Source: Dietzia aurantiaca (GTDB lineage Bacteria; Actinomycetota; Actinomycetes; Mycobacteriales; Mycobacteriaceae). From it: a stretch of DNA of 64,000 bases. Positions 8,560 through 17,046 of this stretch are shown in pieces (position 1 is the stretch's first letter; every line of letters starts with the position of its first letter). A program made the translations under genes and the position numbers. The notes beneath the pieces were generated by a model. That model did no database searches and was not told the origin of the DNA. It worked only from the letters and a program-made list of their open reading frames with translations. Where the stretch lies: NCBI RefSeq assembly GCF_021033825.1, contig NZ_JAIFXZ010000007.1, forward strand, positions 104,419-168,418, written 5' to 3'.

Positions 8560-9431
8560 CCGGCACCGCGCCGGCGGACGCCGTGATCCTCGCGGCATCG
8601 ATCGGCGAGGCCTTCCAACAGACGGTCGCGTCCGGGCCGATCCTCTTCGCGATCGGCGCGGCCCTGCTCGCCGGACTCGTGTCCTTCGCCTCGCCGTGCG
8701 TCATCCCCCTCGTGCCCGGATACCTCGCCTACCTGGCCGGCGTCGTCGGCGCGGAGGAGAAGCCCGCCGCCACCGTGGCCGCCGCCGAGGCACGGCGAGC
8801 GGAGGCGGGCACGCTGACCGTCGCGGAGAAAGCGACGCGGCGTCGCAGCCGACGGCGGGTGGTGGCGGCCTCGCTGCTCTTCGTGGGCGGCTTCACCGTG
8901 GTGTTCGTCCTCCTGTCCGCCATGGTGCTCGGCACCGTCCAGTACATCGCCCCACAACAGCAGCTGCTGCAACGCCTCGGTGGAGTGGTGACGATCCTCA
9001 TGGGGCTGGTCTTCATCGGCGTGGTCCCGGTGCTGCAGAAGGACACCCGGATGCAACCGCGGGCCCTGTCCACCTGGCTCGGGGCGCCCCTCCTCGGCGG
9101 CGTGTTCGCCCTCGGTTGGACACCGTGCCTGGGGCCGACCCTGGCCGCCGCGCTCTCGGTGGCAGCCGGGACCGGGCTGGATGCCACGCGCGGCGTCCTG
9201 CTCATCGTCGTGTACTGCCTCGGACTCGGACTGCCGTTCATCCTCGTGGCATTCGGCTCGACCCGGGCCCTGCGCACGGTCGGCTGGCTTCGCCGCCACA
9301 CCCGCTCGATCCAGATGTTCGGCGGCGCGATGCTGATCCTCGTGGGCCTGCTGCTGGTCAGCGGCGCATGGGACCTGTTCATCAGCTGGCTGCGCGACTT
9401 CGCGATCTCCGACACGACCCTGCCGATCTGA
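8556..9431 (+). CDS. CcdA-like cytochrome c biogenesis/thiol transport protein (copy 2)
   Basis: 291 aa from GTG 8556, which overlaps the previous stop by four bases and has GAGGAG just upstream. The two redox cysteines are in FASPC (C48) and GWTPC (C191). A charged Ala/Glu/Arg loop of about 45 residues separates TM2 and TM3. It is closer to the standard actinobacterial CcdA (the one used for cytochrome c maturation, with [13 protein letters not shown]) than the other two copies, so it may be the housekeeping-type member. Confidence 0.87.
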   Translation: MTGTAPADAVILAASIGEAFQQTVASGPILFAIGAALLAGLVSFASPCVIPLVPGYLAYLAGVVGAEEKPAATVAAAEARRAEAGTLTVAEKATRRRSRRRVVAASLLFVGGFTVVFVLLSAMVLGTVQYIAPQQQLLQRLGGVVTILMGLVFIGVVPVLQKDTRMQPRALSTWLGAPLLGGVFALGWTPCLGPTLAAALSVAAGTGLDATRGVLLIVVYCLGLGLPFILVAFGSTRALRTVGWLRRHTRSIQMFGGAMLILVGLLLVSGAWDLFISWLRDFAISDTTLPI

Positions 9432-9443
9432 GAAGGAGTGGGC

Positions 9444-10160
9444 ATGTCCCGATCCACCCCGCGCCGGGCGCCCGTGGGCACGATCCCCGGGATCCTCCTC
9501 CTGGTGATCCTCGTGGCGCTGGGCGTCGCCATGTGGCGCACGTCGACCTCCGGACCCGACGCGGACGGTCTCGCCTCGACACAGCAACAGCCCGACTACT
9601 CCTACGCCGAACGGCGCGACCCCGCCGACCCGTTCGCGGCCGGGCTCGTCGACGCCCCCGTGGGCCTGGTGATGTTCTCCGACTACCAGTGCCCGTTCTG
9701 CGCCCAGTGGACCCAGGACACGCTCCCGGAACTGATGGAGCACGCCGAGCGCGGTGATCTGCGCATCGAGATCCGCGACGTCAACGTCTACGGGCCAGAC
9801 TCCGAGCGCGCGGCACGCGCCGCCTACGCGGCCTCCGCGCAGGCCGCCTACTGGGAGTTCCACGACGCCCTGTTCGACGGCGGCTCCACGCGCACGTCCG
9901 CCGAACTGTCACGGGAGGGACTGTTGTCCCTCGCCGGAGACCTCGGTCTCGATCGCGGGCGTTTCGCCTCGGACATGGCCTCGCCGGAGGCGGCCGAGGA
10001 GATCGCCAGGAGCGAGGCACTGGCGACCGAGCACGGCGCCGTCTCCACCCCGGTCTTCATCATCGGCGGAGCCCCGATCATCGGCGCACAACCCACGTCC
10101 GTCTTCGTCGAGGCCTTCGACAGTGCGCTCGACGACGCCCGTGCCTCAGGTGAGGGGTGA
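9444..10160 (+). CDS. Membrane-anchored DsbA family thioredoxin-fold protein (copy 2)
   Basis: 238 aa from ATG 9444, preceded by AAGGAG at good spacing; the GTG six bases upstream is less likely because it overlaps that site. One membrane anchor (about residues 13-31), then a thioredoxin domain with C83-P-F-C86 and the cis-proline in STPVFIIGG. Related to the first DsbA-like gene of the operon; with the following CcdA it forms the second dsbA-ccdA pair. Confidence 0.88.
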   Translation: MSRSTPRRAPVGTIPGILLLVILVALGVAMWRTSTSGPDADGLASTQQQPDYSYAERRDPADPFAAGLVDAPVGLVMFSDYQCPFCAQWTQDTLPELMEHAERGDLRIEIRDVNVYGPDSERAARAAYAASAQAAYWEFHDALFDGGSTRTSAELSREGLLSLAGDLGLDRGRFASDMASPEAAEEIARSEALATEHGAVSTPVFIIGGAPIIGAQPTSVFVEAFDSALDDARASGEG

Positions 10161-10163
10161 CGG

Positions 10164-11027
10164 ATGGACATCGGACTGGTCACCGCGTTCCTCGGCGGCA
10201 TCCTCGCCCTGCTCAGCCCGTGCGGGGCCCTGCTCCTGCCGGCGTTCTTCGCCTCGACCGTCGGCTCGGGCCCCCGGCTCTGGCTGCACGGCGCCGTGTT
10301 CTACGTCGGCCTCCTCGTGGTGCTGGTGCCCCTGGGAATCGGCGCCGGGGTGGTCGGGAGCATCGTCGTCTCCCAGCGCGAGGCGATCGTGATCGCCGCG
10401 TCCGTCCTGCTCATCGCGCTCGGCCTGGCGCAGGCCGCCGGGCTCGGCTTCGACGCCGCCCGCCTACTCCCGGGGTCGGAGTCGCTGCACACCCAGGTGG
10501 CCGAGCGCACCGGGCTGGTCAAGACCGTGCTCCTGGGCGCGGCCAGCGGAGTGGCCGGCTTCTGCGCGGGCCCGATCCTCGGAGCGGTGCTCACCCTGGC
10601 GGCGGCGCAGGGCGACGTGGTGACCGCGGGGCTCCTCCTGGCGATCTACGGCGCCGGGATGGTCGTGCCCCTCATGGTGCTGGCCGCACTGTGGGGCAGG
10701 ATCAGCCGACGCACCCGCGCCCTCCTGCGGGGCCGCTCCTTCACGGCGTTCGGCCGCCGGCTCCACAGCACGTCGGTGGTGACCGGTCTGCTCATCGTGG
10801 TGGTCGGCCTGGTGTTCTGGTCGTCGAACGGCCTGCTCCACGTACCCGAACTCGTTCCCACCAGCGTGCAGGCGTGGCTCCAGGAGCGCAGTGCCGTGCT
10901 GGCGAACCCGGTGGTCGACGGCATCGCGTTCGCCGTCGTCACCGTCCTCGGCGTGTTCCTCTGGTGGCGGGCCCGACGTCGTTCCGTCACTCGTGCCCCG
11001 TCGACGACGCGGCCCCGACGCGGATGA
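10164..11027 (+). CDS. CcdA/DsbD-like transmembrane thiol transporter (copy 3)
   Basis: 287 aa, multi-pass. Redox cysteines C20 (LLSPC) and C134 (AGFCAGP). The first 28 residues nearly repeat those of copy 1, and both follow a DsbA gene, so dsbA-ccdA appears to have been duplicated around copy 2. Its stop overlaps the lnt start (ATGA). Likely reduces the extracytoplasmic DsbA-like partner. Confidence 0.85.
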   Translation: MDIGLVTAFLGGILALLSPCGALLLPAFFASTVGSGPRLWLHGAVFYVGLLVVLVPLGIGAGVVGSIVVSQREAIVIAASVLLIALGLAQAAGLGFDAARLLPGSESLHTQVAERTGLVKTVLLGAASGVAGFCAGPILGAVLTLAAAQGDVVTAGLLLAIYGAGMVVPLMVLAALWGRISRRTRALLRGRSFTAFGRRLHSTSVVTGLLIVVVGLVFWSSNGLLHVPELVPTSVQAWLQERSAVLANPVVDGIAFAVVTVLGVFLWWRARRRSVTRAPSTTRPRRG

Positions 11028-12652
11028 CGCGGATCGTCGGCCGTCTCGTGCTGGCATCCGGCGCGGGGGCGCTCGTCTACACGTCGTTCCCACCCGTCGG
11101 GTGGTGGCCGGGCGCGGTCCTCGGGCTCGCCCTCCTGGTGGTCGCCCTCGGCCCGGTCGGGAGCGCGGCCCCGAGGATCCGCACCGGGGCGGCCGTAGGA
11201 CTGGTCTTCGGCCTGGTCTTCTTCCTCCTCCTGCTCCCGTGGGTGGGTCTGTATGTGGGCGCGTACGCCTCGTGGGCGCTCTCCGCAGTCGAGGCCCTGT
11301 ATCTCGCGGCCTTCGGGGCGGGCGCCGTCCACCTCGTCCGGTGGGGCGCCGCGGGCGGAGCCCGCGGGGTGGGTGCGGCCGCCGGGCTCGCGGCGTGGTG
11401 GTCACTATGCGAGTCGGTGCGCGGTTCCTGGCCCTGGGGTGGTTTCCCGTGGGGATCCCTGGCGTTCGGTCACGCCGACGGCCCGCTGCTCGCACTCGCC
11501 TCTCTCGGTGGCGCGCGGTTCCTCGGTGCCGCGATCGCCGCGTCCGGATTCGCCCTCGGGCTGGTGGTCCTCGTCGCCCTGCGGCGGCCCCGGGTGATCA
11601 CCGCGGTCGCCCCCTTCGCCGTGCCGGCCGCGCTGTTCGCGGCGGCCGGCGTCGTCGTCGCCCCCGGGTCGCCCGGTGCCGCGGAGTCCCTGCGCGTGGC
11701 GGTGATCCAGGGCAACGTCCCGCGGCTCGGCCTGGAGTTCGCGTCCCAGCGCGCGGCCGTTCTCGCGAACCACCTGGAGGAGACGCACCGCCTCGCCGAC
11801 CGCGTGCGCTCCGGGGACGAGCCGCAGCCTGACCTCGTCCTGTGGCCGGAGAACGCCTCGGACGTCCCCGCGCTGCGCTCCCCCGACGTCGCGCGGGCGA
11901 TCTCGGGGGCGTCGGTGGCCGTCGGCGCGCCGATCTCGCTCGGGACGATCGACCCGGTGCCAGGCGGTCCGACGGCGTACAACACGCAGGTCGTCTGGAA
12001 CGGATCCGAGGGCCCGACCGACCGACACGACAAGCACTACATCCAGCCCTTCGGCGAATGGCTGCCGTGGCGCGGATTCTTCGAGGCGTTCTTCCCGGCC
12101 GCCGAGCAGGCCGGCCACTTCGTCCCGGGTCACGGTGACGGCACGCTCGAGGTGCCCGGCGTCGTGGCCGGAACCGCCACGTGCTTCGAGGTCGCGTTCG
12201 ACGCCGCGGCGCGCGACCCGATCGCCGCCGGTGCACAGTTCCTCACGGTCCCCACCAACAACGCGACGTTCGGCCACTCGTCGATGACCTACCAGCAACT
12301 CGCGATGTCGCGGGTCCGGGCGGTCGAGCACAGCGTCCCCGTCCTGGTGGCCGCCACGAGCGGGGTCAGTGCGATCATCGCCCCGGACGGCACGGTCGAG
12401 CAGCAGTCGGAGATCTTCGAGGCCGCCACCCTGACCGCCGACCTGCGCCTGGGCGGAGCCGGGACACCCGCGACCCGCTGGGGAGGAATCGTCGAGCGCA
12501 CGCTGGGCATTGTGGGCGCAGCCGCAGCGCTCACGACAGGCCTGGCCGCGGGATCGGGCGAGGGCGCGGCCCGGGTTCGTCGGCTACGCCCGCACGGCGT
12601 CCTCGTGCGGCGAGGCCCGTCGCTGGGCGCACCCGGCGGTTCCGAGCACTAA
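11024..12652 (+). CDS. lnt: Apolipoprotein N-acyltransferase
   Basis: 542 aa. The N-terminal half is about seven membrane helices. The C-terminal nitrilase domain carries the Glu-Lys-Cys triad in LVLWPENASD, DKHYIQPFGEWLP and GTATCFEVAF. It adds the third acyl chain to the N-terminal cysteine of lipoproteins on the outer face of the membrane. The ATG overlaps the ccdA3 stop by four bases, so it is coupled to the thiol-redox operon. The next gene encodes a lipoprotein, a fitting neighbour. Confidence 0.9.
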   Translation: MTRIVGRLVLASGAGALVYTSFPPVGWWPGAVLGLALLVVALGPVGSAAPRIRTGAAVGLVFGLVFFLLLLPWVGLYVGAYASWALSAVEALYLAAFGAGAVHLVRWGAAGGARGVGAAAGLAAWWSLCESVRGSWPWGGFPWGSLAFGHADGPLLALASLGGARFLGAAIAASGFALGLVVLVALRRPRVITAVAPFAVPAALFAAAGVVVAPGSPGAAESLRVAVIQGNVPRLGLEFASQRAAVLANHLEETHRLADRVRSGDEPQPDLVLWPENASDVPALRSPDVARAISGASVAVGAPISLGTIDPVPGGPTAYNTQVVWNGSEGPTDRHDKHYIQPFGEWLPWRGFFEAFFPAAEQAGHFVPGHGDGTLEVPGVVAGTATCFEVAFDAAARDPIAAGAQFLTVPTNNATFGHSSMTYQQLAMSRVRAVEHSVPVLVAATSGVSAIIAPDGTVEQQSEIFEAATLTADLRLGGAGTPATRWGGIVERTLGIVGAAAALTTGLAAGSGEGAARVRRLRPHGVLVRRGPSLGAPGGSEH

Positions 12653-12655
12653 CCT
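12650..12655 (+). promoter_or_regulatory. -10 element of a probable leaderless promoter
   Basis: TAACCT (TANNNT type) overlaps the lnt stop codon and ends six bases before ATG 12662, which has no Shine-Dalgarno. Transcription would then begin at the start codon. No clear -35 element. Confidence 0.4.
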
Positions 12656-12661
12656 GGGCAC

Positions 12662-14506
12662 ATGCTCACTCCCCCGTCCCGGGCCGCGCGAGCCGGGCGG
12701 ATCGCACGGCTCCGCGCCTCTCTGCCCACCACACCCCGTGGCCGGGATTCGGGTCGCGTCGCCGTCCGCCGCCGGATGTGGTCGCTGACCGCCGGGGGCC
12801 TCGTCCTCACCACCGTCGCCGCGTGCGGAGCGCCGCTCCCCAAGCCCGAACCGGGACAGAGTCCGGCCGCCTACTCCGGGCTCGAGGTGGGCGAGGATCG
12901 CATCGAGTACGCGATCGGCAAGGTCACCGACATCGTCGAGGACGAGCTAGAGAAGTCGGGGGTTCCCGGCGCCTCGGTGGCTGTGGTCCACGGCGGCGAG
13001 GTGGTGCTGGCCGAGGGGTTCGGGGTGCGGAGCACCGAGACCGGCGAGGCCGTGGACGCGCAGACCGTGTTCCCTATGGCGTCGATCTCCACGCCGGTCA
13101 GCGCGACCGTCGTGGCGGCCGAGAGCGCCCGCGGCGAGGTCAGCTGGGACACGCCGGTCCGCGAGTACCTGCCGTGGTTCGAACTCTCGGACCCGCGGGC
13201 GTCGGAGCAGGTCACCGTGGGCGATATGTTCGCGCACCGCTCCGGGCTGCCGGAACATGCGGGCGGCGATCTGGAGGATCTGGGGTACGACAGGCCGGCG
13301 ATCCTGCACGGGCTACGGCACCTGCCGCTCGAGCAGTTCCGCACCTCGTACGCGTACGCCGGTTTCGGTCTCACGGCGGGCGCGCAGGCGGTCGCGACGG
13401 CCGCGGAGACCCCGTGGGACGAGCTCAGTCGCGAGCTCATCTTCGAGCCGCTCGGGATGAGCGAGTCCTCGTACTCGTACGAAGAGCTCGGCGATCGCGG
13501 CAATCGCGCCGTGGGGCACGTGCGGGCCACCGACTCCGACACAGGCTCGGGCGAGGCCGGGGATGACTCCGGGTCCGGATCTGAACCAGATTCCGGGCCG
13601 GGGTCCCAGGCCGGGTGGGTCCCCGCCGATCCCGCGCGCGACCCGGACGCGCAGGCGCCCGCGGGCGGGCTGAGCTCGACCGCTGCAGACATGGCCAAGT
13701 GGATGACGATGGTGCTCGCCGACGGCGCCGGGCCCTCCGGCCAGCAGGTGGTCCCCCCGGATGCGCTGCGGCAGTCGCTGACCCCGCAGGTCGTGTCCTC
13801 GCCGCCGCAGTCGGGCGCCGACCGCACGGGCAGTTACGGCTACGGCTTCGACATCGGGACGAGCTCGTCCGGCCGCGTGCAGTGGAGCCACTCGGGCGCC
13901 TCCACGCAGGGCGCGGCCACGGCGATGCTCATGATGCCCGACCTCGACCTGGGGATCGTCACACTCACCAACGCCGCACCGATCGGGGTTCCGGAGACGA
14001 TCAACGCCCGGTTCGCCGACTACGCCCAGTACGGCGATCCCGCGCAACCGTGGGGCGAGCTGTTCGCCACCGCATTCGCCCCGCTCCGGGCCGGGATCGG
14101 CGACCTGGTCTCGGCTCGGCGCCCGGAATCACCCGCCGCCGCCCCGCCCGTGGAAGACCTGCTGGGTGTCTACCGCAACGCCTACTTCGGTGACGTCGAG
14201 GTGCGCGAGGCGCGCGGGTCGGGCGACGCGGCCGAAGACGGGCGGGAGGACGACGACGACACCGTCGCCGGATCCACGGACACCGGCGCGGCCGCGGGCA
14301 CCGGCCCCGCCCTGGTGCTGGCGGTGGGCCCCGACCGGCAGGCCTGGCGGCTCGAGCACTGGGACGGGGCCACGTTCGCGATCAGCCCCGAGGGCGAGAC
14401 CTGGCCGCCCGGCTCACGCGGCAGCGTCACCTTCGACGGCGACACGATGGCCGTCGACCTCCTCGACGGCGCCGGCATGGGCACTTTCACCCGCGTGGAG
14501 GACTGA
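12662..14506 (+). CDS. Beta-lactamase-fold serine hydrolase-like lipoprotein with degenerate active site
   Basis: 614 aa. A basic N-terminus and hydrophobic segment end in the lipobox VAAC (C55), so it should be a lipoprotein on the outer membrane leaflet. The following domain is of class C beta-lactamase/PBP4 type, but the motifs are altered: SxxK reads S141-I-S-T144 (ACG instead of a lysine codon), YxN reads Y230-A-Y232, and only the third motif HSG (408-410) is intact. A Ser/Gly/Asp linker (290-315) interrupts the domain, and a C-terminal domain of about 150 residues follows. Without the general-base lysine it is unlikely to work as a normal hydrolase; a binding or regulatory role is possible (inference). 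Confidence 0.8.
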   Translation: MLTPPSRAARAGRIARLRASLPTTPRGRDSGRVAVRRRMWSLTAGGLVLTTVAACGAPLPKPEPGQSPAAYSGLEVGEDRIEYAIGKVTDIVEDELEKSGVPGASVAVVHGGEVVLAEGFGVRSTETGEAVDAQTVFPMASISTPVSATVVAAESARGEVSWDTPVREYLPWFELSDPRASEQVTVGDMFAHRSGLPEHAGGDLEDLGYDRPAILHGLRHLPLEQFRTSYAYAGFGLTAGAQAVATAAETPWDELSRELIFEPLGMSESSYSYEELGDRGNRAVGHVRATDSDTGSGEAGDDSGSGSEPDSGPGSQAGWVPADPARDPDAQAPAGGLSSTAADMAKWMTMVLADGAGPSGQQVVPPDALRQSLTPQVVSSPPQSGADRTGSYGYGFDIGTSSSGRVQWSHSGASTQGAATAMLMMPDLDLGIVTLTNAAPIGVPETINARFADYAQYGDPAQPWGELFATAFAPLRAGIGDLVSARRPESPAAAPPVEDLLGVYRNAYFGDVEVREARGSGDAAEDGREDDDDTVAGSTDTGAAAGTGPALVLAVGPDRQAWRLEHWDGATFAISPEGETWPPGSRGSVTFDGDTMAVDLLDGAGMGTFTRVED

Positions 14507-14539
14507 GACACTCCGAATGGCGGGCGGGCCCTGTGGCGC

Positions 14540-15754
14540 TCAGCTCGCGGCGGCGGTCAGCTTCCGAGCCCGGAGTCTGCCGCGCTTGGAGTCGGCGTCC
14601 GGAGTGGTGAGGAAGGTGGACAGCCACGCCATGCGCGGGTCGGCATCCACCAGGAACGCCTTGAACGCCAGGGTGAGCGGGACCGCCAGGATCGCGCCGA
14701 GGGGGCCGGCGACGGCCGCCCAGAACACCAGCGACAGGAACGTGACCGTCGGGGTCAGGCCCACTGCGTCACCGGTGAACTTGGGCTGGATGAAGCTCTG
14801 CATCACCAGGTTGATCACGCTGTAGATGGCCACCACCCAGATGGCGTCCCCGACGCCGCCGGTGAGCAGGGCGAACAGAGCGGGCGGAACGAGGCCCAGC
14901 ACGAAGCCGATGTTGGGGATGTAGTTGGTGACGAACGCCAGCACGCCCCACACCAGGGCCAGCGGGACGCCGAGGATCCAGAGCGCGACCACGTCCATGA
15001 AGGCGACGATGAGACCGAACGCGGTGGCCACGATCCAGTACGACTTGAGGCCGTCGCCGAACGAGTCGAGTGCGTCGGCCAGGCGGGGCCGGAGGCGGGC
15101 GATGGTGGCCCGGCGCCGCGAGACCCCGGGGATGTCAAAGACGAGGAAGGTCAGCGCGATCACCAGGATGGTGAGCTGGCCCCCGGCCGAGGACACCTGG
15201 CCCGCGACGTTCTGCAGGGCGCCGATCACGGTGGTCGGCGACACCCCGCTCAAGGCCTCGGAGACCTGATCCTGGCTCAGCCCGAACCGGCCGAGGAACT
15301 CGATGGACTCCCGGTACATCTCGTAGAACTTGTCCTGGTACTGCGGGATCTCCTCCGCGGCGATCCAGAGCGCCCACACGAGCATGCCCACGAGCGCGAT
15401 GAGCAGGAGATACAGGACCAGCAGGACGATGATCATCCCGCCCCAGCGCGGCACGCCGACCCGTTCGAGCAGAGACTGCAGTGGCTGCGCGGCGATCACG
15501 AGGTTGAGTGCGAGGAACGCCGGCATCACCATGTGCGAATGCTCGGAGATGCCCCACAGCACGATGAACGCCGCGGCCAGTGACACGACGGTGACGGCCG
15601 CGATTCCCCAGCCCTTGGGCTCCTCTTCCGGAGCAGCGATCTCGCTCACGGCCTCGTCGGAATGCGTCTCCTCACTCGTCGCCGCAGCAACGGATCCACT
15701 TTCCTCTGAGTCGGCCGACAACGCGTCTGCGTCGCGACCAGCGGTTTCTGACAT
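14540..15754 (-). CDS. AI-2E family (PerM/YdiK-type) transporter
   Basis: 404 aa from ATG 15754, behind GAGGAGGACGT. The first 45 residues are acidic and Ser/Glu-rich, followed by about eight membrane helices with the family pattern of two N-terminal pairs, a long amphipathic region and a C-terminal bundle with NYIPNIGF and SFIQPKF. The family name comes from one autoinducer-2 exporter, but most members have unknown or ion-linked functions. It converges on the lipoprotein gene, 33 bases apart. Confidence 0.82.
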   Translation of the reverse strand: MSETAGRDADALSADSEESGSVAAATSEETHSDEAVSEIAAPEEEPKGWGIAAVTVVSLAAAFIVLWGISEHSHMVMPAFLALNLVIAAQPLQSLLERVGVPRWGGMIIVLLVLYLLLIALVGMLVWALWIAAEEIPQYQDKFYEMYRESIEFLGRFGLSQDQVSEALSGVSPTTVIGALQNVAGQVSSAGGQLTILVIALTFLVFDIPGVSRRRATIARLRPRLADALDSFGDGLKSYWIVATAFGLIVAFMDVVALWILGVPLALVWGVLAFVTNYIPNIGFVLGLVPPALFALLTGGVGDAIWVVAIYSVINLVMQSFIQPKFTGDAVGLTPTVTFLSLVFWAAVAGPLGAILAVPLTLAFKAFLVDADPRMAWLSTFLTTPDADSKRGRLRARKLTAAAS

Positions 15755-15844
15755 ACGTCCTCCTCGGCCCTGCCACCACGATCGCCCTACGCGCAACGAC
15801 ATTACGCGGTGGCGCACCGCGATCGCCTACGGCGCGGAACCCCG

Positions 15845-15872
15845 CCCCGCGGCCGGATGTCCGGCCGCGGGG
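15845..15872 (-). terminator. Hairpin terminator after the HIBYL-CoA hydrolase gene
   Basis: Perfect inverted repeat with arms 15845-15857 and 15860-15872 (CCCCGCGGCCGGA and its complement), 36 bases beyond the reverse-strand stop at 15908. No U-tract follows, the usual actinobacterial form. Confidence 0.65.
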
Positions 15873-15907
15873 AAAGTCGCGAGACGCCGCGGACCGCGAG
15901 GTCCGGG

Positions 15908-16951
15908 TCAGGCTCCGGCGAGCGCGGAGCGGATCGCGTCCACGTCGACCGAGTCGAGATCGACCGGGTCCCACGACGGGTTGCGATCCTTGTCGATCAC
16001 CACGGCACGCACGCCCTCGATGAAATCCGGGCGAGCGGTGATCCAGGCGCCGAGCGCGAGCTCGTTGTCCAGGCACTCACGCAGGCCCGCGGCCCCAGCG
16101 CCGGCACGCAGCAGCTCGATGGTCGCGATGACCGAGGTCGGGCAGTGCGAGCGGAACATCTCCAGTGTCGCGGTGGCCCACTCGTCCTGCTCGCCACCCT
16201 GCAGCGCGGCCACCATCTCCTGCGCAGTGCTGCGAGAGAAGACGTCGACGATGCGGTCGATATGGGTCTCCACGGCAGACTCTCCGGCCTCCGACCGATC
16301 ACGGGCGAAACGCTCGAGCGCCGCGTCGAGACCGTCGGTGCCGATCGCGGCGATGAACGCCTCCTGGTCGTCGTTGTCGATCAGGTGGGTGCCGAGACCG
16401 GTGTAGAGGGCGTCGGCTGAGTTCAGACGCACGCCCGTAGTGCCGAGGTAGATCGCCACCGCGAGCCCGCGTTCCCCGCCACCGCACAGGCGCGGCAGGA
16501 AGTGGCTCGCGCCGACGTCCGGGATGAAGCCGATCGCGGTCTCCGGCATGGCCATCATGACCTTCTTGGTCACGACCCGGTGCGAGCCGTTGATGGAGAT
16601 GCCGAGCCCGCCACCCATCGCGACGCCGTGGATCACGGCCACGGTCGGAGCCGGGTTCGTGTGGTACGCGAGGTTCATCGCGTACTCCTCGGAGAAGAAC
16701 GTCCGGTTCGCCTCGTGGTCGCCGGCCGCCGCCGCGTCGCGCAGCGCGCGGATGTCGCCGCCGGCACAGAACGCCTTCTCCGAGGTGCTGGAGACCACCA
16801 CGGCCTCGACGGCCGTATCCCCCGAGACCTCGTCCAACGCCGAGTGCAGGGCCTGGCACATGGGCAGGTCCAACGAGTTCAGGGCCTTGGGGCGGTCCAG
16901 GACGATGTGCTGCATCCGGCCTTCGCGCCGGGTGATGACGAATTCGCTCAT
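15908..16951 (-). CDS. 3-hydroxyisobutyryl-CoA hydrolase (crotonase superfamily)
   Basis: 347 aa, longer than a simple enoyl-CoA hydratase (about 260) and the right size for HIBYL-CoA hydrolase. Diagnostic stretches are CAGGDIRALRD, GVAMGGGLGIS and MPETAIGFIPDVGASHFLPRL, with the PDVG/Glu region specific to HIBCH. It releases 3-hydroxyisobutyrate from its CoA ester in valine catabolism. It stands alone, with a strong hairpin downstream and a 12-base palindrome upstream, so it is probably monocistronic and separately regulated. Confidence 0.87.
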   Translation of the reverse strand: MSEFVITRREGRMQHIVLDRPKALNSLDLPMCQALHSALDEVSGDTAVEAVVVSSTSEKAFCAGGDIRALRDAAAAGDHEANRTFFSEEYAMNLAYHTNPAPTVAVIHGVAMGGGLGISINGSHRVVTKKVMMAMPETAIGFIPDVGASHFLPRLCGGGERGLAVAIYLGTTGVRLNSADALYTGLGTHLIDNDDQEAFIAAIGTDGLDAALERFARDRSEAGESAVETHIDRIVDVFSRSTAQEMVAALQGGEQDEWATATLEMFRSHCPTSVIATIELLRAGAGAAGLRECLDNELALGAWITARPDFIEGVRAVVIDKDRNPSWDPVDLDSVDVDAIRSALAGA

Positions 16952-16994
16952 GGCCCCAGTCTGACAGGCCCGCCCCGGCCCGGCGCAGAGATAC

Positions 16995-17006
16995 TAGGAA
17001 TTCCTA
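16995..17006. promoter_or_regulatory. Perfect palindrome upstream of the HIBYL-CoA hydrolase gene
   Basis: TAGGAATTCCTA, 44 bases upstream of the ATG at 16951. An AT-rich perfect dyad in GC-rich surroundings and at an operator-like distance suggests a repressor site. No regulator gene is adjacent. Confidence 0.35.
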
Positions 17007-17046
17007 CCTCATCGCCCCCGCCCGGGCGTCCGGGAGCAGCCCGGGG

